Counted from the first letter of the stretch, positions 1 to 9,599 are shown. The stretch is 64,000 bases of DNA from Virgibacillus sp. 7505 (GCF_002272135.1 NZ_NPBF01000032.1:62001-126000); one strand, 5' to 3'. The notes: generated from the letters alone by a model not told the origin. Made by a program: numbers and translations.

Positions 1-112
1 AGTCTTCTGTCAGTAAATTGCCGACAGCGTCTGTCGATAGTCTCGTGTCATCTTCCAGCAGGGATCTTTCTAATTGCAAAATTGTCTCTTTCACTTGCAG
101 CTGTTCATCCAT
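1..112 (-). CDS. DUF4440/SnoaL-like protein, N-terminal fragment
   Basis: Only the first 37 codons lie in the window; the gene runs off the left edge. Reading leftward from the ATG at 112 gives MDEQLQVKETILQLERSLL and then a stretch rich in Leu, Asp and Thr ending in NLLTED. This resembles the start of DUF4440 (NTF2-like fold) proteins of Bacillaceae, where a helix with E..LL is followed by a loop and L(L/A)xDDF. A GAGGCGA sequence upstream could serve as a weak ribosome site. Function is unknown; the family assignment rests on a short fragment. Confidence 0.5.
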   Translation of the reverse strand, partial: MDEQLQVKETILQLERSLLEDDTRLSTDAVGNLLTED

Positions 113-257
113 CTCGACTCGCCTCGCTTTTTATCTTAATTATATCTTTACGTCCATTCTATGAAAAGGGTTTCAAAATACAATAAAAAAGACTTGCTGA
201 CCATATTTGTATACATTTATGAAAACTGGTACAGTATTTAAAAGATGGGGTGACAAG

Positions 258-524
258 ATGGAATTGAAAAGAAGACCGCTCGTTGCGGCACTATTGAGCT
301 TTCTATTCGCTGGCTTGGGTCAGTTTTATAACCAACAGAGTTTGAAAGGGACTATCTTCATCCTGATCAATCTGATCAACTTGTTCCTGATGTGGTTTGT
401 TGTTGGTCTGTTCACGTTTTTCATTTTCTCGATCTATAATATCTATGACGCCTATAAAATGGCAAAACGCGCGAATATGAAGCTCGCCCGTCAGAGCGGA
501 AAAGTCGAGCCTTCGCCTAACTAA
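258..524 (+). CDS. Small TM2-like membrane protein
   Basis: This 88-residue protein has two hydrophobic segments (about residues 10-27 and 32-58) and a charged C-terminus. The stretch AALLSFLFAGLGQFYNQQ followed by KG is the typical TM2/DUF5683-like signature of a Gly-Gln-Phe-Tyr turn between two helices. An upstream in-frame ATG at 207 exists, but the ATG at 258 is preferred because GGGGTGA lies seven bases before it and the membrane motif begins right after it. It is a single-gene unit that ends in a shared hairpin at 527. Such proteins are often mis-annotated as sugar ABC permeases. The function is not known. Confidence 0.7.
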   Translation: MELKRRPLVAALLSFLFAGLGQFYNQQSLKGTIFILINLINLFLMWFVVGLFTFFIFSIYNIYDAYKMAKRANMKLARQSGKVEPSPN

Positions 525-526
525 AA

Positions 527-553
527 CAGCTGCCCTACTTAGGCAGCTGCTTT
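527..553. terminator. Bidirectional intrinsic terminator
   Basis: The 8-bp perfect stem CAGCTGCC/GGCAGCTG (527-534 with 542-549) has a 7-base loop. Short T runs lie on both sides. It separates the convergent small membrane gene and the licR-like gene. Confidence 0.8.
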
Positions 554-2460
554 CATATAGATACAAGCGCCTTATAAAACTCCTCATACGTCTGGGCTTC
601 CAACAGTTTCTGAACATGCTCCGGCTCCTCGATGATTCGCACCAGCTGCTGATACATACCGGTAAAATCCTCATCGCTTTCCTTTTCGATACATAACAGA
701 CACACAAACCGCACTTGCTTACCAGACCAGTCGATTGGTTTTTTTAAGGTGCAGATCACCCACAAGGTCTCTTCCACTCTGGCTTCGATCGGATGCGGTA
801 CTGCTACAAAATTTCCAAAGCTGGTCGGCGCCATAGACTCTCTCTCATATACAGCAGCAAGAAAATCCTCGCCAACCTTTCCATCCGTTTGCAGTACCTC
901 AGTCAAATAAGCCAGAACTTCCTCCTTGCTCTCTAGATCCTGCTGCAGGTATACATAAGCAGGATTAATATAGCGGATCTGCTGACCGAAATGCAGGTAA
1001 GCTTCCAGCTTTGAAATTGCTTCTTTATCCAGAATGACGGGTACGAGAATAACCGGTAATGGTGTGACAGCCGATTCAATTGGAATTGTACTGATTATCA
1101 AGTCAGCTTCCCATTCTTTTTCACGAAGCAAGCGATAATATTCGATTGTATCAATGATATCCAACTTGTCCGGAAAAAGTGATTGCAGCTTATATCGAAG
1201 CAGCTGCGCACTGCCTGCGCCAGATGCACAGACCAACAAACATCTGATTTTCCGCCCTGTTTGCTTGCTTCGTTCTAAAGCGGCACCGATATGCAGCGCC
1301 AAGTAACCGATTTCCTCCTCTGCCAGCTGAATGCCGACCTCTTTTTCTACCGCACAAGAACCGATGACAGCAGCCTCAAATGCAAGCGGATAATGCCGTT
1401 TAATATCCTCAAGCAGCGGGTTGTGTACATTCATGCCATACAGGTGTCGATGCACGGCAGGCTTAAGATGCAAACTCAAGCCACGCAGAAGCTCCTGGTC
1501 AAGCCTCAGATCTAATCCCGTCTTATCATATATCCTCGCTACAATTGCTGCTGCCAAGTCCGGCATACCCATGTGACCATCCAATTTACTTTTGGATACA
1601 TAATCTGTTCCCATCAGATGTATCGTCATATAAGCTACTTCAACCTGCGGGAAAAACAGATGAAGCTCTGCCTCCAGCATAGCGGTAAGCTGGGCTGCTT
1701 CCCGGAATGCCGGCTGCTGGATGATATCCTGCATGGCATCAGGGGCAAGCTCCACATATTGTTCATCCTTGATCCGCCGGCAGGCAATCGCAATATGCGT
1801 AACCAAGTTCTGCACTGCTACATCCGACAGTATCAATTGATTTTCCGTCACAAACTTATGCACAATATCATGTACGTAACGAATCTCCGCTTCAGAGATA
1901 ATGCTATCCGGTAAACTGTACGCTTTATGCCAACCGACCTGCTTCGAAAAAAATGCAGACAGGAAATACCGTCTCTCTGTCTCTGTTCCAGCGATACGAA
2001 TACCGTACTTCGGCTTTTTCTCCAGATCCAGCCCCGATTGCTGTAATAAAGAACGCACTTGTTTAAGATCGTTCTGCACTGTCGGAAAACTGACAAAACA
2101 AGCTTGTGCCAGGTCTTCCATCTTGATAAAGCCATCAGCTAAAAGCAACAGCTGCATAAGGTGATTCACTCTTTCAGCAGGTGTTTCTACCCGCGTATAC
2201 AAACGCTCCTGCTTTACTCGGATAGTTTCCTGCAAGTACTGCTGAAAGAGCTTTTCCTCTATTACCACCAGCCGATAGCCCTGCCCTCGTATCGATTCTA
2301 TTTTGGCATAATCCGCCGGCAGTTCCTGCTGAAGCAGCTTGATATCAGAACGCACTGTCCTTTCAGAAACAGCCAGCTTCCTTGCCAGTTCATCCGCTGT
2401 CAGCGTCCGCGATTCAGATGACAGGAAAGTCAATACTTCCAACAGCCTTGGTTGCAGCAT
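553..2460 (-). CDS. licR: PRD-containing transcriptional activator, LicR type
   Basis: This 635-residue BglG/MtlR-family activator is near the length of B. subtilis LicR. Domains in order: a winged HTH (1-60, with SERTVRSDIKLL), a second HTH (about 90-150), two PTS regulation domains (about 175-395, His in VTHIA, IHLMG, SLHLK and LALHIG), an EIIB-like domain (about 405-490, CASGAGSAQLL) and an EIIA-like domain (about 500-635, His in AVPHPIE). Phosphorylation by the PTS should reduce or raise its activity according to sugar supply. It is the last gene after EIIB, EIIC and EIIA on the same strand, so it most likely activates that operon. Start: ATG with GGGGGTG upstream. Confidence 0.88.
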   Translation of the reverse strand: MLQPRLLEVLTFLSSESRTLTADELARKLAVSERTVRSDIKLLQQELPADYAKIESIRGQGYRLVVIEEKLFQQYLQETIRVKQERLYTRVETPAERVNHLMQLLLLADGFIKMEDLAQACFVSFPTVQNDLKQVRSLLQQSGLDLEKKPKYGIRIAGTETERRYFLSAFFSKQVGWHKAYSLPDSIISEAEIRYVHDIVHKFVTENQLILSDVAVQNLVTHIAIACRRIKDEQYVELAPDAMQDIIQQPAFREAAQLTAMLEAELHLFFPQVEVAYMTIHLMGTDYVSKSKLDGHMGMPDLAAAIVARIYDKTGLDLRLDQELLRGLSLHLKPAVHRHLYGMNVHNPLLEDIKRHYPLAFEAAVIGSCAVEKEVGIQLAEEEIGYLALHIGAALERSKQTGRKIRCLLVCASGAGSAQLLRYKLQSLFPDKLDIIDTIEYYRLLREKEWEADLIISTIPIESAVTPLPVILVPVILDKEAISKLEAYLHFGQQIRYINPAYVYLQQDLESKEEVLAYLTEVLQTDGKVGEDFLAAVYERESMAPTSFGNFVAVPHPIEARVEETLWVICTLKKPIDWSGKQVRFVCLLCIEKESDEDFTGMYQQLVRIIEEPEHVQKLLEAQTYEEFYKALVSI

Positions 2461-2522
2461 ACAGATTCACCCCCATATCCTCCATGCCTATGCAAAAAAG
2501 GCGATCAAATGACCGCCCAGCT

Positions 2523-2855
2523 TTAAACTGACCCTCTAGCTGCTGCCTGTCTGGCCAGCTCCTCCTGCAAATAAATGATCTCTTCCGCTAATTCCCGTAC
2601 TGTCATGGCATTCATCAAGTGATCCTGCGCATGCACCATCAAGAGAGTCAAGGTCGTCTGTTCACCGCCTGCCTCGGCAGTGATAAGCTCCGTCTGGATA
2701 TGATGCGCCTGATTGATTGCTTCTTTGCTAGCCTGGATTTTCTGTTTCGCTTCCTCAAATGCATGCTGTCTGGCCAGTATCATTGCTTCCATCGCATAGC
2801 TTCGGCCATCACCGCCATGCAGTATCAGCTGAAATGCTTTCTCTTCTATATTCAT
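2523..2855 (-). CDS. licA: PTS lactose/cellobiose-family EIIA component
   Basis: This 110-residue protein is the size of EIIA-Lac family enzymes. It receives phosphate from HPr on the His of the motif VHAQDHLMNAM (about residue 76) and hands it to the EIIB encoded upstream. The ATG at 2855 is chosen over the adjoining GTG at 2858 because AAGGAGG lies six bases before it. It sits 14 bases after the EIIC gene and about 60 bases before the regulator. The sugar is probably an oligo-beta-glucoside such as lichenan products or cellobiose, judged by operon order and the LicR-like regulator. Confidence 0.88.
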   Translation of the reverse strand: MNIEEKAFQLILHGGDGRSYAMEAMILARQHAFEEAKQKIQASKEAINQAHHIQTELITAEAGGEQTTLTLLMVHAQDHLMNAMTVRELAEEIIYLQEELARQAAARGSV

Positions 2856-2869
2856 CACGTTCCTCCTTT

Positions 2870-4219
2870 TTACCTGCTCACCGGATCTGTGCCGTCTTCT
2901 GACGCTGCCACTTCACGCTGTCTTGCTTCCTCTTCCTTCAGCTGGTTTTTCTCAAGGGCGCGGAAGAACGGATAATAGATAACCATCGCAATCGCTAAGT
3001 TGATCAGCTGAATAACAGCACCTGAGATTTTGCCTCCTGTAGCCAGGTAACCCGAGATAAATGGCGGCATGGTCCAAGGAACAACAATTCCTGCTGGTTT
3101 AGCCACCAGACCTGTGCTCATCCCGATGTATGTGGTGATTACCATCACGAGCGGGACAGTGATGAACGGTATGATCATAATCGGATTCAGTACAATCGGA
3201 AGACCGAAAACGACTGGTTCGTTAATATTGAAAATCGCTGGACCGGTCGCTAGCTTACCCAGCTGTCTATTTTGCTTAAGCTTCGCCCGCCAAATCATGA
3301 TCAAAACCAAACCGATCGTCGACCCTGATCCACCCACATGAATGAACACTTCAAAGAATTGAGCTGTGAAAATGTGCGGCAGTTCTGTGCCAGCAGCAAA
3401 TGCTGTAGCGTTTTCCGCTGTCGCCTTCAGCCAAATCGGGGACATGATTCCGCCGACGATATTGGCACCATGCAGACCGCACACCCAAAGCAGCACGATC
3501 ATCAATTCTGCGACAAAGCTGCCGATGAAGGAGGAACCGACGAGCGTAAGCGGCGATCCAATAACAGTTGCAATCAAATTATGGATATCACCGAACGATG
3601 TTGCTTCTACAAGCAAACGAATAAGCCAAACAAGGATGATGACAGCAAAACCCGGAATAAGTGCAATGAATGACCGCGCCACAGCCGGCGGTACACCATC
3701 TGGCATACGGATGACAATATTCTTTTTAACAATGAATCGATACACCTCGGTAGCTAGCATCGCTACCAGCATACCAACGAACAAGCCGCCGCTGCCCAAT
3801 AAGGATACCGGCACGAAATTGGCAGTAGCTTCTCCAACTTGGAAAGGGCTGTAAGGTGTTGCAAGCAAGAATGCAGATAAGGCAATTGCTCCTGAAGAAA
3901 GCGGATCCACGCCATCTGATTCATATGCTTGCGCCAGTCGGTACGCAATACCGAAACAAGCAAATAATGCCATAACATCAAAGGTTACATTAACGGGATA
4001 TTGCAGCTTTGTACTCCATGACTCCCCAAAAATACCAGCCATGAAATCGGCGTATCCCGGAATCGGCAAGTTACCTAGAATAAGGAAGAGTGATCCGACA
4101 ATGATCAATGGCATTGTCAGGATGATACCATCCCGCAGCGCTACCAGATGCCGTTGTGCTGCAACTCTACCAGCAATCGGCATTACCTTCATTTCAAGAA
4201 AATCATTGAACCGGCTCAT
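2870..4219 (-). CDS. licC: PTS cellobiose/lichenan-family EIIC permease
   Basis: This 449-residue integral membrane protein of the EIIC Lac/Cel family (CelB/LicC) has about ten hydrophobic helices. The substrate-binding region includes FNINEPVVFGLPIVLNP (about residue 330), the family hallmark in which NEP and the following loops contact the sugar. It translocates the beta-glucoside while EIIB phosphorylates it. The gene starts six bases after the EIIB stop with GGGGTGAG as ribosome site, so the two are translated together. The C-terminus is hydrophilic and charged. The exact sugar cannot be read from sequence. Confidence 0.9.
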   Translation of the reverse strand: MSRFNDFLEMKVMPIAGRVAAQRHLVALRDGIILTMPLIIVGSLFLILGNLPIPGYADFMAGIFGESWSTKLQYPVNVTFDVMALFACFGIAYRLAQAYESDGVDPLSSGAIALSAFLLATPYSPFQVGEATANFVPVSLLGSGGLFVGMLVAMLATEVYRFIVKKNIVIRMPDGVPPAVARSFIALIPGFAVIILVWLIRLLVEATSFGDIHNLIATVIGSPLTLVGSSFIGSFVAELMIVLLWVCGLHGANIVGGIMSPIWLKATAENATAFAAGTELPHIFTAQFFEVFIHVGGSGSTIGLVLIMIWRAKLKQNRQLGKLATGPAIFNINEPVVFGLPIVLNPIMIIPFITVPLVMVITTYIGMSTGLVAKPAGIVVPWTMPPFISGYLATGGKISGAVIQLINLAIAMVIYYPFFRALEKNQLKEEEARQREVAASEDGTDPVSR

Positions 4220-4224
4220 CTAGC

Positions 4225-4536
4225 TCACCCCTTCTTCGCAAATAGCGATTCAGCATGATGAAGCACATTCTTTCCATTTCCAGTACCATAATCGACACTA
4301 TTGATTACATCAACCGGAATACCGCGCTCTTCTCCTAGTTTTTTCATCTGTGGCAGCATGTAGCGTACTTGCGGACCAAGCAGCAATACGTCAGCCTGTG
4401 CAATATGTTTTTTCGCCTGATCGGCAGATACAGCTTGAATATTGTACGTTTTCGATTCTGCTACTGCTGTTTTCTCCATTTTTGAGACAAGCAGACTAGT
4501 AGACATTCCTGCGGCACATACGAGTAAGATATTCAT
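4225..4536 (-). CDS. licB: PTS cellobiose/lichenan-family EIIB component
   Basis: This 103-residue EIIB of the Lac/Cel family is the first gene of the operon. The phosphocysteine is Cys7 in [16 protein letters not shown], the canonical P-loop. Two features confirm the fold: [13 protein letters not shown] and the C-terminal helix. The frame is open upstream, but the ATG at 4536 is preceded by AAGGGGGT and begins at the family's usual first residue, so the longer reading is rejected. A perfect cre site lies 38 bases upstream of the start, implying CcpA repression by preferred sugars. Confidence 0.92.
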   Translation of the reverse strand: MNILLVCAAGMSTSLLVSKMEKTAVAESKTYNIQAVSADQAKKHIAQADVLLLGPQVRYMLPQMKKLGEERGIPVDVINSVDYGTGNGKNVLHHAESLFAKKG

Positions 4537-4573
4537 TTTTCTACCCCCTTCGGTTCTTACTCTCAATATACGA

Positions 4574-4587
4574 TGAAAGCGTTTACA
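4574..4587. promoter_or_regulatory. CcpA cre site before lic operon
   Basis: TGAAAGCGTTTACA fits the B. subtilis consensus TGAAARCGYTTNCW at every position. It lies just upstream of licB, with a TATATT hexamer (possible -10) immediately downstream on the minus strand, a position expected for repression of initiation. Confidence 0.8.
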
Positions 4588-4672
4588 TTTCCTGCTATTT
4601 TTTTGCCGTATCACAACGGAAACTTGTTTAAGTACAGGAAAGCCAGCATGCATGCTGCATCCCGGCTCTGCC

Positions 4673-5551
4673 CTATAATACTTTTATATTCAATAGTCCT
4701 GCCAATTCCTTACGCAAACCATCCAGTTCCCCGATGCCTTTAAAGTTGGCAATCAAGCCTTGGATGAGCAGCTTTTTCGGCTCTTTTTTCTGCATCTCTT
4801 CCTGAATCAGTTCAACAACTCCTTGCAGCTCCTGCACATCCTGGACATCTGCATCAAGGGTTAGAATAACAACCTGCATCCGTTCTAACACCTGTTTTAC
4901 TTCCCGCTCCTTCATCTCTTTCTCGAAAATGGAAGCTGAAACTGGTGTTGCATCTGTCACAAGTGGTTCAGCTTTCCTTCTCAAAAGGCCTTCCACCATA
5001 TCATCGATTCGTTCGAGAATATAAGAAGCTGTCTTGTCCAGATCCAGGATCAGCCCATGAAGAAGCATATCACCGATGATTTGTGCAAGAATCCCTTCCT
5101 GCATCATTCTTAAATCCTTTAAATACGGTTTGCTTTCTTCTCCGTATACTTCGAGCAAATCAAGCTCTGTCTTACGCCTTCCCTTTTCCATTTCCTCCAG
5201 GAAAAACAATTCCATCTCTTTCCCTATATCGGAATCGATATCGTGACGCTGCATTACGATGAAATTTCCGCGTTTGACGAGTTCACGCATCATGGTTGCC
5301 AGACGCAGCTTTGCTTTCTCCCGGCTGTCCAAATCCAGCTGATCGACTTTTTCGATCTCCTTCGTTATCAAACGGATATGATAGCGGAGGATTTCTGCCA
5401 TCAGCTCTTCCTTGGATTTGAAGTAAAGGTAAAATGCCCCCTTGGAAAGCTTGCTCGCGACTGCAATCTCTTGAATGCTTGCAGCATGATAGCCCTTTTT
5501 GGCAATAATCTCAGTTGCTCGTTCAATTATTGTGATTTTTTTCTCCTGCAT
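4673..5551 (-). CDS. yerO: TetR-family repressor, YerO type
   Basis: This protein of 292 residues is long for a TetR regulator. The N-terminal HTH (about residues 8-55) contains [27 protein letters not shown], the classic TetR recognition region. The remaining helical part, including a C-terminal extension of about 90 residues, would bind ligand and dimerise. It is divergent from the RND exporter gene, the same arrangement as B. subtilis yerO-swrC(yerP), where the two proteins are neighbours. Start: the ATG at 5551 has AAGGAAAGG upstream; the longer frame would run through the operator. A palindromic operator lies in its own leader, so autorepression is expected. Confidence 0.82.
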   Translation of the reverse strand: MQEKKITIIERATEIIAKKGYHAASIQEIAVASKLSKGAFYLYFKSKEELMAEILRYHIRLITKEIEKVDQLDLDSREKAKLRLATMMRELVKRGNFIVMQRHDIDSDIGKEMELFFLEEMEKGRRKTELDLLEVYGEESKPYLKDLRMMQEGILAQIIGDMLLHGLILDLDKTASYILERIDDMVEGLLRRKAEPLVTDATPVSASIFEKEMKEREVKQVLERMQVVILTLDADVQDVQELQGVVELIQEEMQKKEPKKLLIQGLIANFKGIGELDGLRKELAGLLNIKVL

Positions 5552-5566
5552 ATTGCCTTTCCTTTC

Positions 5567-5582
5567 GACTGACCGGTCGGTC
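5567..5582. promoter_or_regulatory. TetR-type operator, yerO side
   Basis: GACTGACCGGTCGGTC is a near-perfect 16-bp palindrome (one mismatched pair) 15 bases upstream of the yerO start. It shares 13 of 14 bases (TGACCNGTCGGTCA) with a second copy before the exporter gene. Confidence 0.75.
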
Positions 5583-5715
5583 ATAGTGTGTTAAGAGACT
5601 GTGAATAATATATGAATTCTTAGAATAAAGCTGTAATTAAGCTATTGAACTTCCTTATATCCTTGATATAATTGTTGCATTGTGATGTGGTTGCCTATAT
5701 AGTATAGAGGACTAA

Positions 5716-5729
5716 TGACCAGTCGGTCA
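5716..5729. promoter_or_regulatory. TetR-type operator, swrC side
   Basis: TGACCAGTCGGTCA lies 25 bases upstream of the exporter start. It matches the yerO-side operator at 13 of 14 bases. Two copies across a divergent gap point to one repressor controlling both genes. Confidence 0.72.
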
Positions 5730-5753
5730 AATGGAGAGTAAAGGAGCTGGACC

Positions 5754-8700
5754 GTGAGAAAGTTTATCAACTTTTCTTTGAAAAATAAGGTTGCCGTATG
5801 GTTACTTACCATCATGGTTGTCGTGACAGGTATTTATGCTGGAACAAATATGAAACTGGAAACACTTCCGGATATCAGTGTACCAGTCCTCACCGTAACA
5901 ACTACATATCCTGGCGCACCGCCAGAGGAAGTCATGGAAAATGTAACAGAACCAATTGAGCAAGCTGTCCAAAGCTTGGATGGCATAGAGAATGTAAGCT
6001 CTACATCGATGCAGAATGCATCAACTATCCAGTTGGAATACGCCTATTCCAAAAATCTGGATGATGCAGAACAGGAAGTAAAGGATGCACTTGAGAATGT
6101 ACAGCTTCCAGAGGATGCAGAAGAACCAGAAGCTGCACAAATCAATTTGAATTCCTTCCCTGTCATCACCCTTAGTGCTTCTAATAGCAATCAAACAATA
6201 GAAGAACTGACTCAGACTGTCGAATCCGATCTCCAGCCAGCACTTGAAGGAATTGAAGGTGCCGCTTCTGTTGGTATCTCGGGACAGCAGCTACAAGAAG
6301 TACAAATCACTTACGATGAAGATGCTCTGGCTGAAAATGGTTTGACACAGGATACTGTCGGTCAAGTCATCCAGAACAGCAGTGATTCTTACCCGCTCGG
6401 CTTGTACCAATTTGGTAACAGCGAGAAAAACGTTGCTGTAGACGGCAACATTGTCACACTAGATGATTTACGTAACTTGGAAATTCCGGTTACAGGCGGC
6501 GCAAGTGCACAACAGGCACAAGGTGGCCAAGAAGCAGCAGCAGGCCAAAGCGGTCAGGCAGCTGCAGGCGGTCAAGCTGATGCTGCAGCACAAGCGGCGC
6601 AGGCTGCACAAGCTCCGACTGAACTGCCAACTGTCCAGCTGCAGGATGTAGCGGAAGTGGAAATAGTCGGTGAAGTAGAATCCATTTCCCGCACAAATGG
6701 CGAGGACTCCATCGGGATCGACATTACGAAGGATCCAAACGCCAATACTGTAGAAGTTGTCAATGCAGTAAAAGATGAAATAAAGCAGTTTGAAGAAGAT
6801 CATGATGGTATGACCATTACGTCAACAATGGACCAAGGTGCACCAATCGAGGATTCTGTCCACACGATGGTGAACAAAGCACTCTTCGGCGCCATTTTCG
6901 CTGTGATCATCATCCTCTTGTTCTTGCGTAACATCCGTTCTACAATCATTTCTATCATTTCGATTCCATTATCGATTTTGATCGGTCTGATTTTCCTATA
7001 TGAAATGGATATCAGCTTGAACATCATGACATTGGGTGCCATTACCGTTGCCATCGGCCGGGTAATTGATGACTCGATTGTTGTTGTAGAAAATATTTAC
7101 CGACGCATGTCCTTGGCAGATGAAAAACTGCGCGGCAAAGAATTGATCATTGATGCAACACGCGAAATGTTCGTCCCGATTTTATCCTCTACTGTTGTAA
7201 CAGTAGCAGTATTCCTTCCTCTTGGATTAGTTGAAGGACAAATCGGAGAATTGTTCCTGCCATTCGCATTAGCTGTCGTATTCGCTTTGCTGGCATCCTT
7301 GCTCGTTGCGGTTACCGTTGTACCGATGGTGGCACATACATTGTTCCGCAAACGATTGGATCGCGGCACTAGCGAACAAGATGCAAAAAATTATGTACAC
7401 AAAGAAGAAAAACCAAGCAAACTGGCGAATTTCTACAAGCGAATCTTGAATTGGAGCTTGTCGCATAAAATCATCACTTTCGTTATTGCGCTTGTTTTAC
7501 TAATCGGAAGTCTGTTCTTAGTTCCTTCGATTGGTGTCAGCTTTATTCCTAGTACCGGCGAGAATATGGTCGTTGCGTCTTATTCACCTGAACCAGGTCA
7601 AACACGCGAAGACATTCAGGAAGTTGCCGACCAAGCCGAGGATATGCTGCTAGATCGCAACGGCGTTGAAACATTGCAGTATACAATCAGCAGCGGAGGT
7701 AATCCGCTCTCAGGTTCAACCGGAGATTCAGCCCTCTTCTATTTAGGCTATAGCGATGATTATGAAGATATCCAAAGCGAGACAGAAGCAGTCGTCGATG
7801 ATCTGCAAGCCTTGACAGACCAAGGTGAGTGGGGATCCATCGACATGACGGGCACAAGCAGCAACACAACACAATATTACATCTACGGTGATAACGTAGA
7901 AGATATTCAAACTGCGTCTCAGCAGGTCATTGATCTAATTGAAAATGACGATAACTTCACTAACGCGGATTCTGATGCTTCTGAGCAATATGACAAATAT
8001 ACAATTGTAGCCAACCAGGAAGAACTGGCTCAGTTAGGTTTGACAGCAGCTCAAGTCACGGCTCAGCTGTCCAACATTGGCAGCCAGCCGTCAATCGCTA
8101 CTATTCAAAATGATGATGGCGAAGCACTGGATGTTTATGTGCAAGTAGCAAACGAATCTTTCGAGGATAAAGAAGATCTGGAAAATACAACGATCCAAAC
8201 ATCACTCGGGACAGAAGTGGCTCTGAACGAAATTGCTGAAATCGAAGACGGTCAGTCTCCGAATACATTGCAGCGACGTGATGAAAAACTTTACGGTTCT
8301 GTATCTGCTGATATTACAAGCGATGATGTCGCAACTGCTACTAGCGGCTTGCAAGAAGAGATTGATAACCTTGAATTGCCTGATGGCGTAAGCATCGATC
8401 AGGGCGGGGTTTCTGAACAGATCAATGAATCGTTCAGTCAGCTTGGTCTTGCAATCCTGGCAGCGATTGCGATTGTATACTTCGTACTAGTATTAACATT
8501 CGGCGGAGCACTGGCACCGTTTGCTATCCTATTCTCCCTGCCGTTCACAGTCATTGGTGCGTTGGTAGGATTGCTCATCGGCGGCGAGACAATCAGTGTT
8601 TCCTCCCTTATCGGGATGCTTATGCTGATCGGTATCGTTGTAACGAACGCCATCGTTCTAGTCGATCGTATCATTCATAAGGAAAAAGAAGGCATTCCGA

Positions 8701-9002
8701 CTCGCGAAGCGATTCTCGAAGCCGGTGTAACTCGTCTTCGTCCGATACTGATGACAGCCATTGCTACAATCGGCGCACTTGCACCACTTGCTTTCGGCTT
8801 CGAAGGCGGCGGTTCCGTTCTAATCTCGAAAGGACTTGGAATCACTGTAATGGGTGGTCTTATCAGTTCTACCTTGCTGACACTTGTTATCGTACCTATC
8901 GTGTATGAAGCAACAACACGCTTCAGCCTGCAAGAGCATCATAAAGCAGAGCGCCAGCGCCGCAAGGAAAGAAAACGAGCGAAGAAAGCAGCTAAGGAAT
9001 AA
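5754..9002 (+). CDS. swrC: RND-family multidrug/lipopeptide exporter SwrC
   Basis: This 1082-residue RND (AcrB-type) proton antiporter has the usual two-fold layout: TM1 (about 12-30), a large extracytoplasmic domain, TM2-6 (about 365-540), a short loop, TM7, a second large domain and TM8-12. The proton-relay acidic pair is seen in TM4 as GRVIDDSIVVVENIYR. The B. subtilis orthologue SwrC (YerP) gives resistance to surfactin and other agents. The first periplasmic-type domain holds an Ala/Gln/Gly-rich insert at about residues 247-290. Start: GTG at 5754 with AAAGGAG nine bases upstream. The C-terminus is highly basic. A strong terminator follows. YerO repression is likely through the operators at 5567 and 5716. 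Confidence 0.9.
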   Translation: MRKFINFSLKNKVAVWLLTIMVVVTGIYAGTNMKLETLPDISVPVLTVTTTYPGAPPEEVMENVTEPIEQAVQSLDGIENVSSTSMQNASTIQLEYAYSKNLDDAEQEVKDALENVQLPEDAEEPEAAQINLNSFPVITLSASNSNQTIEELTQTVESDLQPALEGIEGAASVGISGQQLQEVQITYDEDALAENGLTQDTVGQVIQNSSDSYPLGLYQFGNSEKNVAVDGNIVTLDDLRNLEIPVTGGASAQQAQGGQEAAAGQSGQAAAGGQADAAAQAAQAAQAPTELPTVQLQDVAEVEIVGEVESISRTNGEDSIGIDITKDPNANTVEVVNAVKDEIKQFEEDHDGMTITSTMDQGAPIEDSVHTMVNKALFGAIFAVIIILLFLRNIRSTIISIISIPLSILIGLIFLYEMDISLNIMTLGAITVAIGRVIDDSIVVVENIYRRMSLADEKLRGKELIIDATREMFVPILSSTVVTVAVFLPLGLVEGQIGELFLPFALAVVFALLASLLVAVTVVPMVAHTLFRKRLDRGTSEQDAKNYVHKEEKPSKLANFYKRILNWSLSHKIITFVIALVLLIGSLFLVPSIGVSFIPSTGENMVVASYSPEPGQTREDIQEVADQAEDMLLDRNGVETLQYTISSGGNPLSGSTGDSALFYLGYSDDYEDIQSETEAVVDDLQALTDQGEWGSIDMTGTSSNTTQYYIYGDNVEDIQTASQQVIDLIENDDNFTNADSDASEQYDKYTIVANQEELAQLGLTAAQVTAQLSNIGSQPSIATIQNDDGEALDVYVQVANESFEDKEDLENTTIQTSLGTEVALNEIAEIEDGQSPNTLQRRDEKLYGSVSADITSDDVATATSGLQEEIDNLELPDGVSIDQGGVSEQINESFSQLGLAILAAIAIVYFVLVLTFGGALAPFAILFSLPFTVIGALVGLLIGGETISVSSLIGMLMLIGIVVTNAIVLVDRIIHKEKEGIPTREAILEAGVTRLRPILMTAIATIGALAPLAFGFEGGGSVLISKGLGITVMGGLISSTLLTLVIVPIVYEATTRFSLQEHHKAERQRRKERKRAKKAAKE

Positions 9003-9012
9003 AAGAACACAG

Positions 9013-9045
9013 AAAAGCCTGCAGTAAATGACTGCAGGCTTTTCC
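9013..9045 (+). terminator. Intrinsic terminator of swrC
   Basis: A long perfect stem GAAAAGCCTGCAG/CTGCAGGCTTTTC (13 bp, loop TAAATGA) starts ten bases after the swrC stop. The stem's own T run completes it. Confidence 0.88.
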
Positions 9046-9065
9046 ATCATATTGGGGGACTTTAT

Positions 9066-9599
9066 TTGAAACCTGAAAAGGAACGTTTACTGACAGTTGA
9101 TGCATCCGACTCTTTGAATTTCCTTTTATTTGTACATAACTATGCCAAACAAGAGAAACATCGTTTTCCCTATATGCCTGGTAACCCATGGAAACTGCGG
9201 GAAAAAGCAGTTTTGCAGCCTTTATTACAGCAGCTGTGGAATGAATCATTATCCAGCACTACTTCCCCTTCCTTGTCTCTTTACCACCAAAAAGAAAAAT
9301 TCCGACTGCTTTTTCAAGATGATAACAGCTTTGAAGGCTGCTTAGACGCCTTTTTATCATGGTGGGGTAGCATGACCGGAAGTATGGCCGTTGAACGTTT
9401 CATTGGACAAGATGGCTTCAGTTCATTGTATACACTCTTCCGAATAACCGACAAAGAAATACTTACCATCCATCTCCTTTACGAAAATGACATCTTAGGA
9501 CGCCCTGTCGTAAAGGATCAGTTGGTCCTTACCTTAAGAGAAACGTTTGTACAGGAAGAAATGATAACTACAATGAAAGATCGTCTAGGTATTAACTAA
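9066..9599 (+). CDS. Hypothetical protein
   Basis: This 177-residue, soluble-looking protein has no signal peptide, membrane helix or recognised motif. The TTG start at 9066 is preceded by GGGGGAC. Aromatic residues are frequent (FLSWWGSM, LYTLFRI) and the C-terminal third looks like a beta-rich small domain (LTIHLLYEN, DQLVLTLRETF). It follows the swrC terminator, so it is probably transcribed alone or by read-through. A second hairpin shared with the gas vesicle cluster lies 60 bases beyond its end. I do not recognise the family. Confidence 0.6.
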   Translation: MKPEKERLLTVDASDSLNFLLFVHNYAKQEKHRFPYMPGNPWKLREKAVLQPLLQQLWNESLSSTTSPSLSLYHQKEKFRLLFQDDNSFEGCLDAFLSWWGSMTGSMAVERFIGQDGFSSLYTLFRITDKEILTIHLLYENDILGRPVVKDQLVLTLRETFVQEEMITTMKDRLGIN

